Part shown: positions 34,866 through 45,470 of the stretch, one piece after another
Numbering within the stretch: position 1 is the first letter of the stretch
How the letters are laid out: every line of letters starts with the position of its first letter
Translations under genes and position numbers: made by a program
Notes under the pieces: model-generated
Seen by the model: the letters and a program-made list of their open reading frames with translations, nothing else
The model's database searches: none
Told to the model about the DNA's origin: nothing
From: Tanypteryx hageni
Taxonomy: Eukaryota; Arthropoda; Insecta; Odonata; Petaluridae
DNA length: 64,000 nucleotides
Assembly: GCA_028673005.1 (NCBI GenBank)
Contig: CM054112.1
Span: 189,197,144-189,261,143 of the forward strand
Direction: 5' to 3'

Positions 34866-36500
34866 CTCCCCTCCTCTTCTCTCCCTATCTCCCCTTCCTC
34901 TCTCCCTATCTCCCCTTCCTCTCTCCCTATCTCCCCTTCCTCTCTCCATATCTCCCCTTCCTCTCTCCCCTTCATCTCTCCCTATCTCCCATTCCTCTCT
35001 CCCCTTCATCTCTCCCTATCTCCCCTTCCTCTCTCCCCTTCATCTCTCCCTATCTCCCCTTCCTCTCCCTATCTCCCCTTCCTCTCCCCATCCCCTCGCC
35101 CCCTCCCATAACCCCTACCCCTCGCCCCTTTCCCCTCCCTCCCTTCCCCTCCCTCCCCCTCCCTCCATTCCCCTCCCTCCATTCCCCACCCTCCCTCTTT
35201 CCCTCCCCCTATTTCCCCCTCTTTCCCTCCCCCTCTTTTCCCCTCTTTCCCTCCCCCTTCTTTCCCTCCCCCTTCTTTCCCTCCCCCTTCTTTCCCTCCC
35301 CCTTCTTTCCCTCCCCCTCCTTCCCTCCCCCTCCTTCCCTCCCCCTCTTTCTCTCCCCCTTTTCCCCTCCCCCCTCTTTTTCTCCCCCTCTTTCTCTCCC
35401 CCCTCTTTCTCTCCCCCCTCTTTCTCTCCCCCTCTTTCTCTCTCCCCCCTCTTTCTCTCCCCCCTCTTTCTCTCCCCCTCTTTCGCTCCCCCTCTTTCGC
35501 TCCCCCTCTTCACCTCCCCCTCTCCCTCTTTCGTTTCCCCTCCCCCTCTCCCTCTTTCGCTCCCCCTCTTTCCCTCCCCCTCTTTCCCTCCCCCTCTTTC
35601 CCTCCCCCTCTTTCCCTCCCCCTCTTTCCCTCCCCCTCTTTCCCTCCCCCTCTTTCCCTCCCCCTCTTTCCCTCCCCCTCTTTCGCTCCCCTCTTTCCCT
35701 CCCCCTCTTTCCCTCCCCCTCTTTCGCTCCCCTCTTTCCCTCCCCCTCTTTCCCTCCCCCTCTTTCCCTCCCCCTCTTTCCCTCCCCCTCTTTCCCTCCC
35801 CCTCTTCCCCTCCCCCTCTTCCCCTCCCTCTCTTTCGCCTCCCTCTCTTTCCCCTCCCTTTCTTTCCCCTCCCTCTCTTTCCCACCTTCCTCTTCCTATC
35901 CTCTCCTCTCCCTCCCTCTTTCTCTCAACTCCCTCCCTCTCCTCTTCCTCCCTCTCCTCTCCCTCCCTCTCCTCTTCCTCCCTCTCCTCTCCCTCCCTCT
36001 CCCTCCCTCTCCTCTCCCTCCCTCTCCTCTCCCTCCCTCTCCCTCCCTCTCCTCTCCCTCCCTCTCCTCTCCCTCCCTCTCCTCTCCCTCCCTATCCTCT
36101 CTCTCCCTATCCTCTCTCTCCCTATCCTCTCTCTCCCTATCCTCTCTCCCTCTCCTCTCCCTCTCCTCTCTCTCTCCTCTCTCTCTCCTCTCTCTCTCCT
36201 CTCTCTCTCCTCTCTCTCTCTCCTCTCCCTCCCTCTCCTCCCCCTCCCTCTCCTCCCTCCCTATCCTCTCTTCCTCTCCTCTCTTCCTCTTCTCTTTCCC
36301 TCTCCACCCTCACTCTCATCCCTCCCTCTCCTCCCTCCCTCTCCTCTCTCCCCCTATTCTCTCCCCCTCCCCACTCCTATATCCTCCTCTACATCCCTCC
36401 TCTTCATCCCTCCTCTTCATCCCTCCTCTTCATCCCTCCTCTTCCTCTCTCCTCTTCCTCTCTCCTCTTCCTGTCTTCTACCTCTCCCTCTTTCCTTTCC
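34866..36500 (+). repeat. homopyrimidine minisatellite block
   Basis: About 1.6 kb of nearly pure C/T on the plus strand, made of successive tandem families. There is a 21-bp unit at about 34875-35085, a 15-bp unit (CTTTCCCTCCCCCTT) at about 35255-35320 and a 14-bp unit (CTCTTTCCCTCCCC) dominating about 35560-35815. Then come a 15-bp unit related to CTCTCCTCTCCCTCC at about 35935-36090, a 9-bp CCTCTCTCT-like unit at about 36150-36215, and a CATCCCTCCTCTT unit at about 36400-36440. The two frames of over 600 codons are repeats of Ser, Pro, Leu and Phe and are not genes. The minus-strand Gly/Arg/Glu frame is the mirror image. Confidence 0.95.
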
Positions 36501-37880
36501 CCTGTCCCTCCCTAATGTCTCTCCCTTAGATTCCTCTATTCTCCCTTCTTCATCACTGAATCATTTCCTGACTTATTTTTTTTATCCCTCTCTTCTTGAG
36601 AGGACCAGTCCCTCCAAGTTTGCTGTTCGCTATCCCAACAGTTGCTACCACCATTCTCCTCCTCTCTAGTCGCGTTAAACGAATCATCTTGCGTATTTTG
36701 TCTCTCCCCTCCTTTATTTTTATTCTTTTTTCTCTCTCTCTTGTTTTGCGTATCTTATTCATTTTTGTATTTAAGGCTTTTTCCTAGCTGTCGCCTAGTT
36801 GGAATTACTTTCTCGCCTCTTAGTGTATAGTAGAAAGGGCAATTGCGAATTTCTTTTTTAAAAACTATTAGAAAATGGTAGCGGGAGGGTGGTGGTATCA
36901 TGAGAGGGCGCTATAACTTGGTCTTGGAGCCATCTGCAATTTTCGTCCTCAAATGGAACGCTCGTGTCTCATTCTCGTTTCTATCTTATTGTATTTATCT
37001 CACGCTTTTAGCGGCCGTGTTTTTATTTCCAGGGGATGTCTGTCTTTGTCTTCGTAATTAATGGATTATGATAAAATAAATGATGCTTTTAGAGCCTCGG
37101 AGAGCTCTTACGTAGTACAGTGGTGGAAAAAAGGTCCATTTGTCCTGTCTCAAGCATTTACCGCATTTACCTCGATTCAGTGATGCACGCTCGTAGCAAA
37201 AAATAGCCTTTTCCGGTTTCCAGCGTAAGAATAAATATTTAACCTTTCATCGCGTGGCTTAAATTCATTAAAAGGGAAAACATTTTTTCGTTAATTTAAA
37301 GAGAGCCCAACGGACAGCCTTGCAGCTATCGTCAAAGTTTTGACATTTTTGCTCCCAACCCATTTAATCGGGAATGACTTTTTAATAAAAAGCGAAGCAG
37401 TCTCGCCGTCAGGAAATTAGGGAAAAAAAGCATCCGTCCAATCGACTGGCGTAGTAAAGCATCGTATTTTCATTGCGCGTCCCCTGACGAGAATTAATTT
37501 CCTACTTTTTAGATGCTCTCCAACAATGGGGCAATAAAAACAATATTCGAACATCAATCATAGCGAATGGAGCGGAGAGAGGAAGAGGGAAATAAAGAGT
37601 AAGTCCGCCGTTGCGAAAAATCTCTCCTCCCTTCCTCTTTTAAAATAACTTGCGTGCCTGGAATCTCGAACGTCTTGTCTGTCTTTCTCTCCCTCCACGC
37701 CCTACGAACGATTCTGACGTTTTACAACAGCGTGCGCTACGTATAGCGGTTGATTTTTAGGAGACGAGCATTTTTCTACAGACATTAAAGTTAAACTAAT
37801 TCTGCACCGGTATACTTTAGAAGCCCTGGCAAGATCTTTATTTAGGTATACTTCTTTTGGTGATTCACTTTGAGAATTAT
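36501..37880. other. non-coding DNA
   Basis: C/T-rich to about 36750, then mixed. AGAGGGCGCTA at 36903-36913 is like an insect CTCF core, but this is motif-level evidence only. No gene recognised. Confidence 0.4.
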
Positions 37881-37906
37881 AGTGCTCGTCTTATGTATGA
37901 AAACAA

Positions 37907-38072
37907 ATTCCAGAATAAGCACTTTTAACTGTCAAAAATTGAAAAATTACGTACCTATCTCATGAACCTCCAATAGCCTTAAGAAGGTTATGCTATGGCT
38001 ATTGGAGATACCGAAGACAAGTAAATACTTAATTTTTCAATTTTTGGTACCTTACGTGCTTATTCTGGAATT
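37907..38072. mobile_element. small foldback MITE, most complete copy
   Basis: The left arm (AATTCCAGAATAAGCAC to CCAATAGCC, 37907-37978) and right arm (GGCTATTGG to GTGCTTATTCTGGAATT, 37997-38072) are imperfect inverted repeats of about 72-76 bases around a short spacer. Related sequence at 22187-22253 and 63924-64000 shows it is a dispersed family. The copy at the right edge also matches about 26 bases outside the left arm (from 37881), so the true element is probably longer. No open frame and no recognised superfamily terminus. Confidence 0.75.
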
Positions 38073-38099
38073 ATTTCGGCGACTTCAAAGTCAGACATT

Positions 38100-39965
38100 T
38101 TCTTTTCAATTCTTGTAATTTGCATTCGATTGGGATAAAATCTATAGCGCGTTTGCTGCGTGTTTATCAGTATAAAGTCGTATGTTGTCGGACGAGTATA
38201 CATCTCATCCCACGTTGAAGAATTGATTTCCGCTTTTATCCTTACCTTCAGCCGTCCTTTCAGTTGTCCTGGTGTCACGCAATCCTATTTTTCCTCACTT
38301 GCCGCAGTTACGGACCATTCTTTATTAAAGGAAACGGCGGCCGTCAATTGTCGATAGGATATCGAAGTAATGGAGTCGGAAACGAAGGTTGAGAGAGACG
38401 AAGAAATAATTCGAACCAATTGCTGCCGCGACTGCGTCACTAATCTTCGTCGTTGCGAGGCGAGCGCGAGCTGCGCTTTCGACCAAGGCGAGGGACTCTC
38501 TGATCGACGGTAAAATATAGTATATATATCTCGGCCATTTCCGCGGTCGCTCCTCCTTAGTCGGCAAAACCGAATGAACAATTCATACTTCGAAATTCCG
38601 AAGCATGCTGCGAACACGGGCGCTTGGACCGACAAAGGGGCTTGGCCGTGCGTCTCTTCTTTTATCTTCTCCACTCCATCTCCTCCTCCTCCTCTGTCTG
38701 TTTCTCTATTCGGAGGTATATGAAATATGGGCCGGCAACTGTTGTCGTCATAATTTATGCTTTCCAAATATACATATATATGCCGGTACGGGTTTGTTGG
38801 ATGAGCGGAATCGGGAATATTTTGTGGGGGAACTTTGTCTCTCTTATTTTTATGCCAGTAATTTCCATACGAATATAAATACGGAGTTGGCCCCAAGGAC
38901 ATGAAAGAGCTTAAGAATGTGCTTTAGATTCGCGTTGGATATTTTATTTTATTATCCACTCGATCGCTAATGAATGTAATTATTTATGACTTGGTGCTGC
39001 TATTAAGGAGGTACGGAATGTCTCGCGTCGTCCGGGACGTTGAATTTAGAGCTTTGACACGCGAATAGATCTTTAATTCGAAATTGTTCGAATGCTTATT
39101 TGGATGCTTACATGTTTGCGACCTCACTTTTGATGTATTGCTAAGAAAGTTGCGACGGACTGAAAAGAATTGCAATTGCTTCTAGTTAACTGGCTTTTTT
39201 CTATAAATGTCTAATCAGCTAGCAATCAAAGCGATATATTCATGTTACGATTGGACATGACTGTTTGATTCTCCCATTTCTGCTTCAGTAATACATGTAT
39301 ATGATCTCTTGCTATGCCAATTGCTAACCTCTCTTGCTTGTCTTGTCACCTTTCCTTTGATTTTTTTACTTTCGTTAACATCGTGTTCACATATCGTATT
39401 TGCTGATAGCTTAATTTTTGTTCTTATTAAAAAATTCAAAATTTCGCGAGTGCAACCTCAACTTCCCTGTGAAAAGGTTTCACGCCTTAAAAAAGAATGT
39501 TTAAATCGAATTTCAGAAATTTAAAGATAAGTTAGAAAAACCTTTTTCACGGCCATATCAAATATTTTTCCATTACTCCGAGAATTGCTGAATTTATCTT
39601 GTGATTTGTAGCATTACTTCGCTTTAGTAGTGCAAATCAAGTATTTGGTCTGCCGAACGTAACTTTGTTACCACTATTTTCAGAATTGCATTCTGCTACG
39701 ACGTCTCAGGTATTCATATGTCTCCGTTCAACATATTTCCTCGATGAGAAGAAATGAATTCCGCTCGAGGAGTAATATGCGATGTCTGCCTTGTTTTTTT
39801 TTTCAATCTCGAAAAGTCCTCGCACTTGAAAAAAATCTTTTTTTATGTTCAGAGGCGAGGGAAGCGGCGGAAACGATTCCGTGAACTACTGTTTGGGTGG
39901 AAAAGAGAGAGAGAGGTTGCCAGGGTGCGAGATAAATTGGCTGCAGGAAGGATAGATTGCGCTGA
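38100..39965. other. non-coding DNA, nothing recognised
   Basis: Mixed to AT-rich. The minus-strand frame at 38285-38902 (205 codons) lacks domains and varies in composition. I treat it as chance. Confidence 0.35.
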
Positions 39966-40757
39966 GAGGGAGGGAGAGTGGAGGAGGGAGGGCGAGTGGA
40001 AGAGGGAGGGCGAGTGGAAGAGGGAGGGCGAGTGGAAGAGGGAGGGAGAGTGGAAGAGGGTGGGAGAGTGGAAGAGGGAGGGAGAGTGGAAGAGGGAGGG
40101 AGAGGGGAAGAGTGAGGGAGAGTGGAAGAGGGAGGGCGAGTGGAAGAGGGAGGGCGAGTGGAAGAGGGAGGGAGAGTGGAAGAGGGAGGGAGAGTGGAAG
40201 AGGGAGGGAGAGGGGAAGAGTGAGGGAGAGGGGAAGAGTGAGGGAGAGTGGAGGAGGGAGGGCGAGTGGAAGAGGGAGGGAGAGTGGAAGAGGGAGGGAG
40301 AGGGGAAGAGGGAGGGAGAGTGGAAGAGGGAGGGAGAGTGGAAGAGGGAGGGAGAGGGGAAGAGTGAGGGAGAGGGGAAGAGGGAGGGAGAGTGGAAGAG
40401 GGAGGGAGAGTGGAAGAGGGAGGGAGAGTGGAAGAGGGAGGGAGAGGGGAAGAGTGAGGGAGAGGGGAAGAGTGAGGGAGAGTGGAAGAGGGAGGGAGAG
40501 TGGAAGAGGGAGGGAGAGGGGAAGAGGGAGGGAGAGTGGAAGAGGGAGGGAGAGTGGAAGAGGGAGGGAGAGTGGAAGAGTGAGGGAGAGGGGAAGAGTG
40601 AGGGAGAGTGGAAGAGGGAGGGAGAGTGGAAGAGGGAGGGAGAGGGGAAGAGGGAGGGAGAGTGGAAGAGGGAGGGAGAGTGGAAGAGGGAGGGAGAGGG
40701 GAAAGAGGGAGGGAGAGGGGAAGAGGGAGGGAGAGTGGAAGAGGGAGGGAGAGTGAG
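39966..40757 (+). repeat. 18-bp homopurine minisatellite, about 43 copies
   Basis: The unit GAGTGGAAGAGGGAGGGA (first full copy at 39976) is repeated with variants carrying GAGGGGAAG and AGTGAGG. Because 18 is a multiple of 3, the frame 39754-40917 stays open and reads repeats of EWKREG, EGKSEG and EGKREG. Units 27-33 and 34-40 follow nearly the same seven-unit order (126 bp), which shows higher-order duplication. A single inserted A in unit 41 shifts the frame. The absence of a start context, splice signals and non-repeat domains argues against a protein. Confidence 0.95.
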
Positions 40758-42326
40758 GAAGGGAGAAAGAAATCAGTTCATTAAAGTCCTTTCAGCCGCT
40801 GCGACCGTGACCCGTTTCCCGCTTCTTATTCATCTTAATCTTCTTACCACCTCTTCCCTTCCCCTTCCCACCCGACCTCCCCCTCTTAACGGCTGCCATC
40901 TGTCCTCGAGAAAGTGAATCCAAGGAGGGAGAGAAAGAGAAAAAAATGAAACGAGAAATTCGGCATAGAGCCATTGGGCTGCTTTGCGGCCGAAATGTTT
41001 TGCAGGAGTAGGAAGAGGGTGGAGAGGTGCGCTTTCGATGAGTTATCTTTCGCTCGAGAGAAGGGTTGTGGTGGAAAACTGGCGATACTTTTTTTATTTT
41101 TTTCTTCCTTTTTCTACACTTTTTTTACAATGAGGAAGTACCAATTACGATCGGTGAATGCCACGGTCTGTGTCGATTTATATTTTTTATTACGGTTGTT
41201 ATAATAGCGTTTTTTGTCGTAGGAATTTGCTCCTGGTGAAGCGTACAGCTTCTTTTGAGTACGCGAGCTGCCCGCGTTGTACTCATATCTGTTTCTATTT
41301 TTTTACACGAATACTTACACAGCTGGAGCGTTAACCTTTGCAATCGAATTTATAGAGTGAGCGGTCTCCCCGCCGCAGCGTTACTGGCGTTACCTTCACG
41401 ATTTTTCTTCAAATTTAACCTTTAGTACACCGTTTAAATTTTTATGCGACGTTCAGAAATGTTTAACTCTAACTAGTTTTTTTTTCGCCGCTTGCGGCTC
41501 CCAAACTTACGCGACGTAAACTGATGATCGAAAAGATGTTCATGTGTCACATGAAATCTGCCGAGGAACCATAGCTTTCTGAAAACTAATTTTTTACAAC
41601 TTAAATGCGCAGATTTTTTAATCGTTTTTAAAACCACGCAATAATTGCCTTATAAAGCGGAATTTTTACGGAGTCGTATAAAATTGTGCTCTAAAATCTT
41701 TTATTTATATCTCGCCTAAAGCATGTATCGATAACCCCTATAGCTAACCTTTTGTTTAATAGCCGTTCCGGTGGGTCCGAATAAGTGAGAATCGGGGAAA
41801 ATTAGCTCCCACGAACCCTCGATCGAAGGAGCCGGCGGGAAGAAAGGTCGATTCGGAAAACCATCAGCCGACCCGATACAGATTGGAGGGGAAGGAGGAG
41901 GAACCGTTCATTATTCACCTATCGTCTTGGGTCCCTATTTAACTACCGAGCATTATCTCGTGGTTGATCCGAAAACTCTATTTACGATGGTCGAAAATCG
42001 AAAGGATGGTTTTGGCCTTCGAAGGCTGCCCTTTTAGTTGTGCCTCACTAAGTCTAACGAAGAGGAACAGTTGAGGAAATCCGGTTCCTGTGCGTGCTGT
42101 TTCTTCGCTATCCTTCCCCCGGTGCCTCCCGCGCAAACAGGGTATACCGCTTTTATTCCCATCTCTCGCCGGTTCTAAAGAGCGTCGCTTAATACCTTGT
42201 GTTTCACGTAGGAGGGGAAATCCCCCGTCCACATGAATTACGCGCATGTATAAGAAAACTCGTCACTCTATCCCTCTTAAATTAGTTGCTATCACAATGT
42301 ACGCGTGGATTAAGTTTAACGCTTCT
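40758..42326. other. non-coding DNA
   Basis: T-rich at about 41080-41200, mixed elsewhere. No gene recognised. Confidence 0.4.
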
Positions 42327-42396
42327 TCGTGCCGTAGTGGTAGCGATGTGCTTGTCTGCCTCCCAGACTCATAACGAATCGGGTTCGAGTTTTTTA
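42327..42396 (+). repeat. tRNA-like sequence (degraded)
   Basis: TGCCGTAGTGG near 42330 matches the A-box consensus TRGCNNAGTGG at nearly all positions. GGTTCGAGTTT near 42382 is a B box with its last two bases changed. The spacing is tRNA-like, but the anticodon arm and acceptor stem do not fold correctly. It is either the head of an old SINE or a tRNA pseudogene. Confidence 0.4.
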
Positions 42397-45325
42397 TTCG
42401 TTTCCATTTATGTTAGTCTCGCAATAATTGACTCGGATGACGTAATCAAGATTCTTGTTTGAACAATAGCCACAATGAAATGACAGGACTCGCTTAAATG
42501 GCGAGAAATTGTTTTCCATATTTTTCCTCGCAATTCTCTTTATATAGGAGGGAACACTTGAAGGCTAAAGAGGACCAAAAAATGTTTCAGATGATAGGCG
42601 TCTCGGAATGAAAAAAGAGTTACCAAGAATCAAGGGATAGTTTCTGAGAAAAGGACATTACAGAGAACTTGGTTTAATATACAATCACGGACCTCTCCAA
42701 GGACAGAATACTAACGCGGATAATCACGTTTCCAGTATGAATTAAATGTCCCTGCTCGTTACCTGTCGATAATTGCCTTTTCTTATCATTCGCTATTTAC
42801 ACTTTGAACGAAGCTAGTCGCTCGAACCTTTCACCGGATCGCGGCGCAGAATATTCTTCGAGACACATCCCCCGGCCTCCGGAATCGCACCCATCTTGCG
42901 CATTGCGAAAGCTAACACGCGCCGCTGCCGTTAAGGAAGCATATTTCGAACGCGTCTTACGTTCTTGTCGTACGCGCGTGCTCATTAAAACTGTCTTTTT
43001 ATTGCGCGTGAGAAATGAAGTAGGCGAGTTACCGGGTGGAATAAAGCCTTGTGGCCAAAGAGGGAATTAAGGAGAAGCCGGGATTCGTTTTGTGTTTGTG
43101 TGTCTTTGTGCGTGCCACCGCGACCACCGTTTTGTCGTTTTTAAAAAGGGAGAGAGATAGAAGCTCCCTGTTTTTTTATCATTCGCCGCAAAAAGGTCCT
43201 CGTTGCTGAAACCTGAGAGGGAGAAGGATGTTATCTTTCTATTTTTTCCGCCCGCCATCTCCTTCCGAAGAGGAGAGAGAAAGGAGGAGGTCGAGATATA
43301 CGGGTGGCTCCCCTGTACCTCTCTTTATCTCCGATCTCCTCGTCGCCATAGGAACGGGAGCGTTTCGCAAAAGACTCGTGTGCACGAGAAAGTTTTCTCA
43401 CCCATTGTTGATTCCATATGTGGCCTCTCCCTCTATATAACATTTTTGCCGCTGAGAATCTGATAAAAGGTTTTTGTCGGATCGAGTGCTTTGAACTCCC
43501 GCGCTCCGCGGCTTCTGAAGTGGGAACTCTTATTTCGATTTAGCCGTTGTTATATATTCTGCGTTGCGTTTTTTTTTTTGTTCGAGACGATGCCGTTAGG
43601 AAACAGCGTAATTCGTGGATGTGTTGCTTTCTATTAATTCCTCAAAGCAGTGTCTAAAGATCCGGTGTTTATTGAGTTGAAATGACGATATTATGGATTC
43701 CAATTAGTTTCTTTCAATCATAAAATGATACCTTGAATTACTTAAATCGGTCACTTTTTTATAGAAATTTGTAATAAAATTTAGAGGTGCTGACAAAGCG
43801 ATTTTAGTATGACTTATCAATTCCATATGAAGTGTTTGTGATATGAATTTTGGTGAAAACAGAGCAGACTCTTAAATATATTATCTTTCAAAACGACGTT
43901 ATTTATTAAATTCGCACGAGTTAATTTTTTAAATGTTAAAAGGAAGACATTAACCCTTGATACAAAAAGGCGAAAAAGAACTATTTCATTGCGATTCAGC
44001 TTGGCCCATGATATGTAACACGTATTTTTTGTCCGTTATTAGACCAAAACCGAAGAGAGACTCGTCACCATGCGGATGTCTAGGAATCGAACTTTCTGAT
44101 TTGAAAGATAGATAGAGGCTTGCACAGGATACACTTGTTCTTTTTTCGACGACCAATTTGTATTCCTCAAGCGGTACATGGCGTGTGATTTAGAAATTAG
44201 GCTCTGGAAGAAAACCACCACCACGAAACCACCGAGCTAACTGCATAAGGTCTGTTTTTGTTTTCTCCATTATCTCCATAGAGACGATCGTCCTTTTTAT
44301 CTATTTTCCATCTCGTATAAATTTTACGTAATCGTTGAATACATTATGGCCGCCCCGAGAAATTCTCTATTTATTTTTCCACACCGTCTATTTACGGCGA
44401 GGATCTTCCTCGAGCCTCTCCGAAGAAGGAATACATTCCGAGCAGCTTTGGGAAAAGAACTTAATTGGGTTAAATTTTACTTCCTGGCTAACATATAAAA
44501 ACGCCTCATTAATGTATCGCTAGTAGTTTAATCTTTTGGTGGAAATTTATGCGCCGCTTCGCCAATGAGTGAATACTATATGAGTGGAGGCGACATCCCA
44601 CGTATTCTTGGATTTTTGGTTCATGGTCTTGAAGACCTTTCTCGTCCTCGGTTTTCACCCGTAATAAGTCCCTTGTCTCGGACAAGTCGTATCTGTCATG
44701 CGTAGGACGCCAAACTTAGGAAAGAGATAAAAACCTAACCCTTTTATTCATGTCCTTACAACAAGTTTAATTACGCTAATTCTGACGGAGCCAGAAACTT
44801 TTATCTGCCCTCTTGTTCGACCGCTCCAAAATAAAAAGAAACCTACTGTCTTCTTTCCCTACTCTCCTAACCTGTTCGGAGGGGTAGGATGGGATGGCGA
44901 TGCCCTCAGCCATTTGTCTTTAACAAGACTCGTCTCAAAACCCTCCCCCGATGTCCTTCGGGATACAAGGATGGCGGAGGATGCCCGCCGGTGGTGGGAT
45001 GGGGTGGGGTCGACGCAGAAATATTTTCCGCTCGAGAAGGGAGGATGTATGTTTTTTTATGGAAAGGCGGAGAGAGAGAGAGAGGAAGGAGTGGGTAGGA
45101 AATGGTAGGTGGAGGAACCAGTCAATTTGCCCCCCCCCCCCTCCCCCGTCGCGACGGAGCACGTGCATCTTCTTTTTCTGGGCCACCGGGTGGGTGGGGA
45201 TATTCTTCTTTCGTCATTATGTCATTGCTGGATTTCTATCCTTCCGCGGGTTGCCCACCCCAACCTCTTCGTGTCAATCTCCATATCTCCGCTCTCTTCC
45301 CCCCTGACTCGGTGTTCACCATACG
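42397..45325. other. non-coding DNA
   Basis: A G/A-rich patch at about 45065-45105 is followed by a C run near 45130-45142. Frames at 44889-45435 shift with composition and are not gene-like. Nothing else recognised. Confidence 0.4.
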
Positions 45326-45470
45326 CACACAATGGAGTTCCGATTATCCGAATTTTCAGTTACTCGTGTCAAATTTGGAAAATTAAAGTTCTTTCGTTTC
45401 AAAATAATTTCCTTTTTTATATTTCTTGGTCTTAACTTCCATTGTGTGCTAGATTATCCGAATGCAAAGA
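45326..45470. mobile_element. small inverted-repeat element, pogo-like motif
   Basis: CACACAATGGAGTT (from about 45326) pairs with AACTTCCATTGTGTG (to about 45450) with one indel. GATTATCCGAAT occurs twice in direct orientation, just inside the left arm and just outside the right one. TTCCGATTATCCGAA-type blocks occur in pogo/Tigger termini. Boundaries and class are tentative. Confidence 0.4.

Noticed and set aside
35115..35885. 256-codon minus-strand Gly/Arg/Glu/Lys frame
   Set aside because: It is the complement of the homopyrimidine block and not a gene.
34706..36669. Two plus-strand open frames of 607 and 640 codons
   Set aside because: They translate simple C/T repeats into Ser, Pro, Leu and Phe only. 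C/T DNA cannot encode a stop, and there is no domain or non-repeat sequence.
39754..40917. 387-codon frame of Glu, Trp, Lys, Arg and Gly repeats
   Set aside because: It is the 18-bp minisatellite read in a stop-free phase. Another phase also stays open (40112-40756), and the frame breaks at a one-base insertion.
44060..44140. Possible minus-strand tRNA-like sequence
   Set aside because: AGTTCGATTCC resembles a B box, but no A box at proper spacing and no cloverleaf could be formed.
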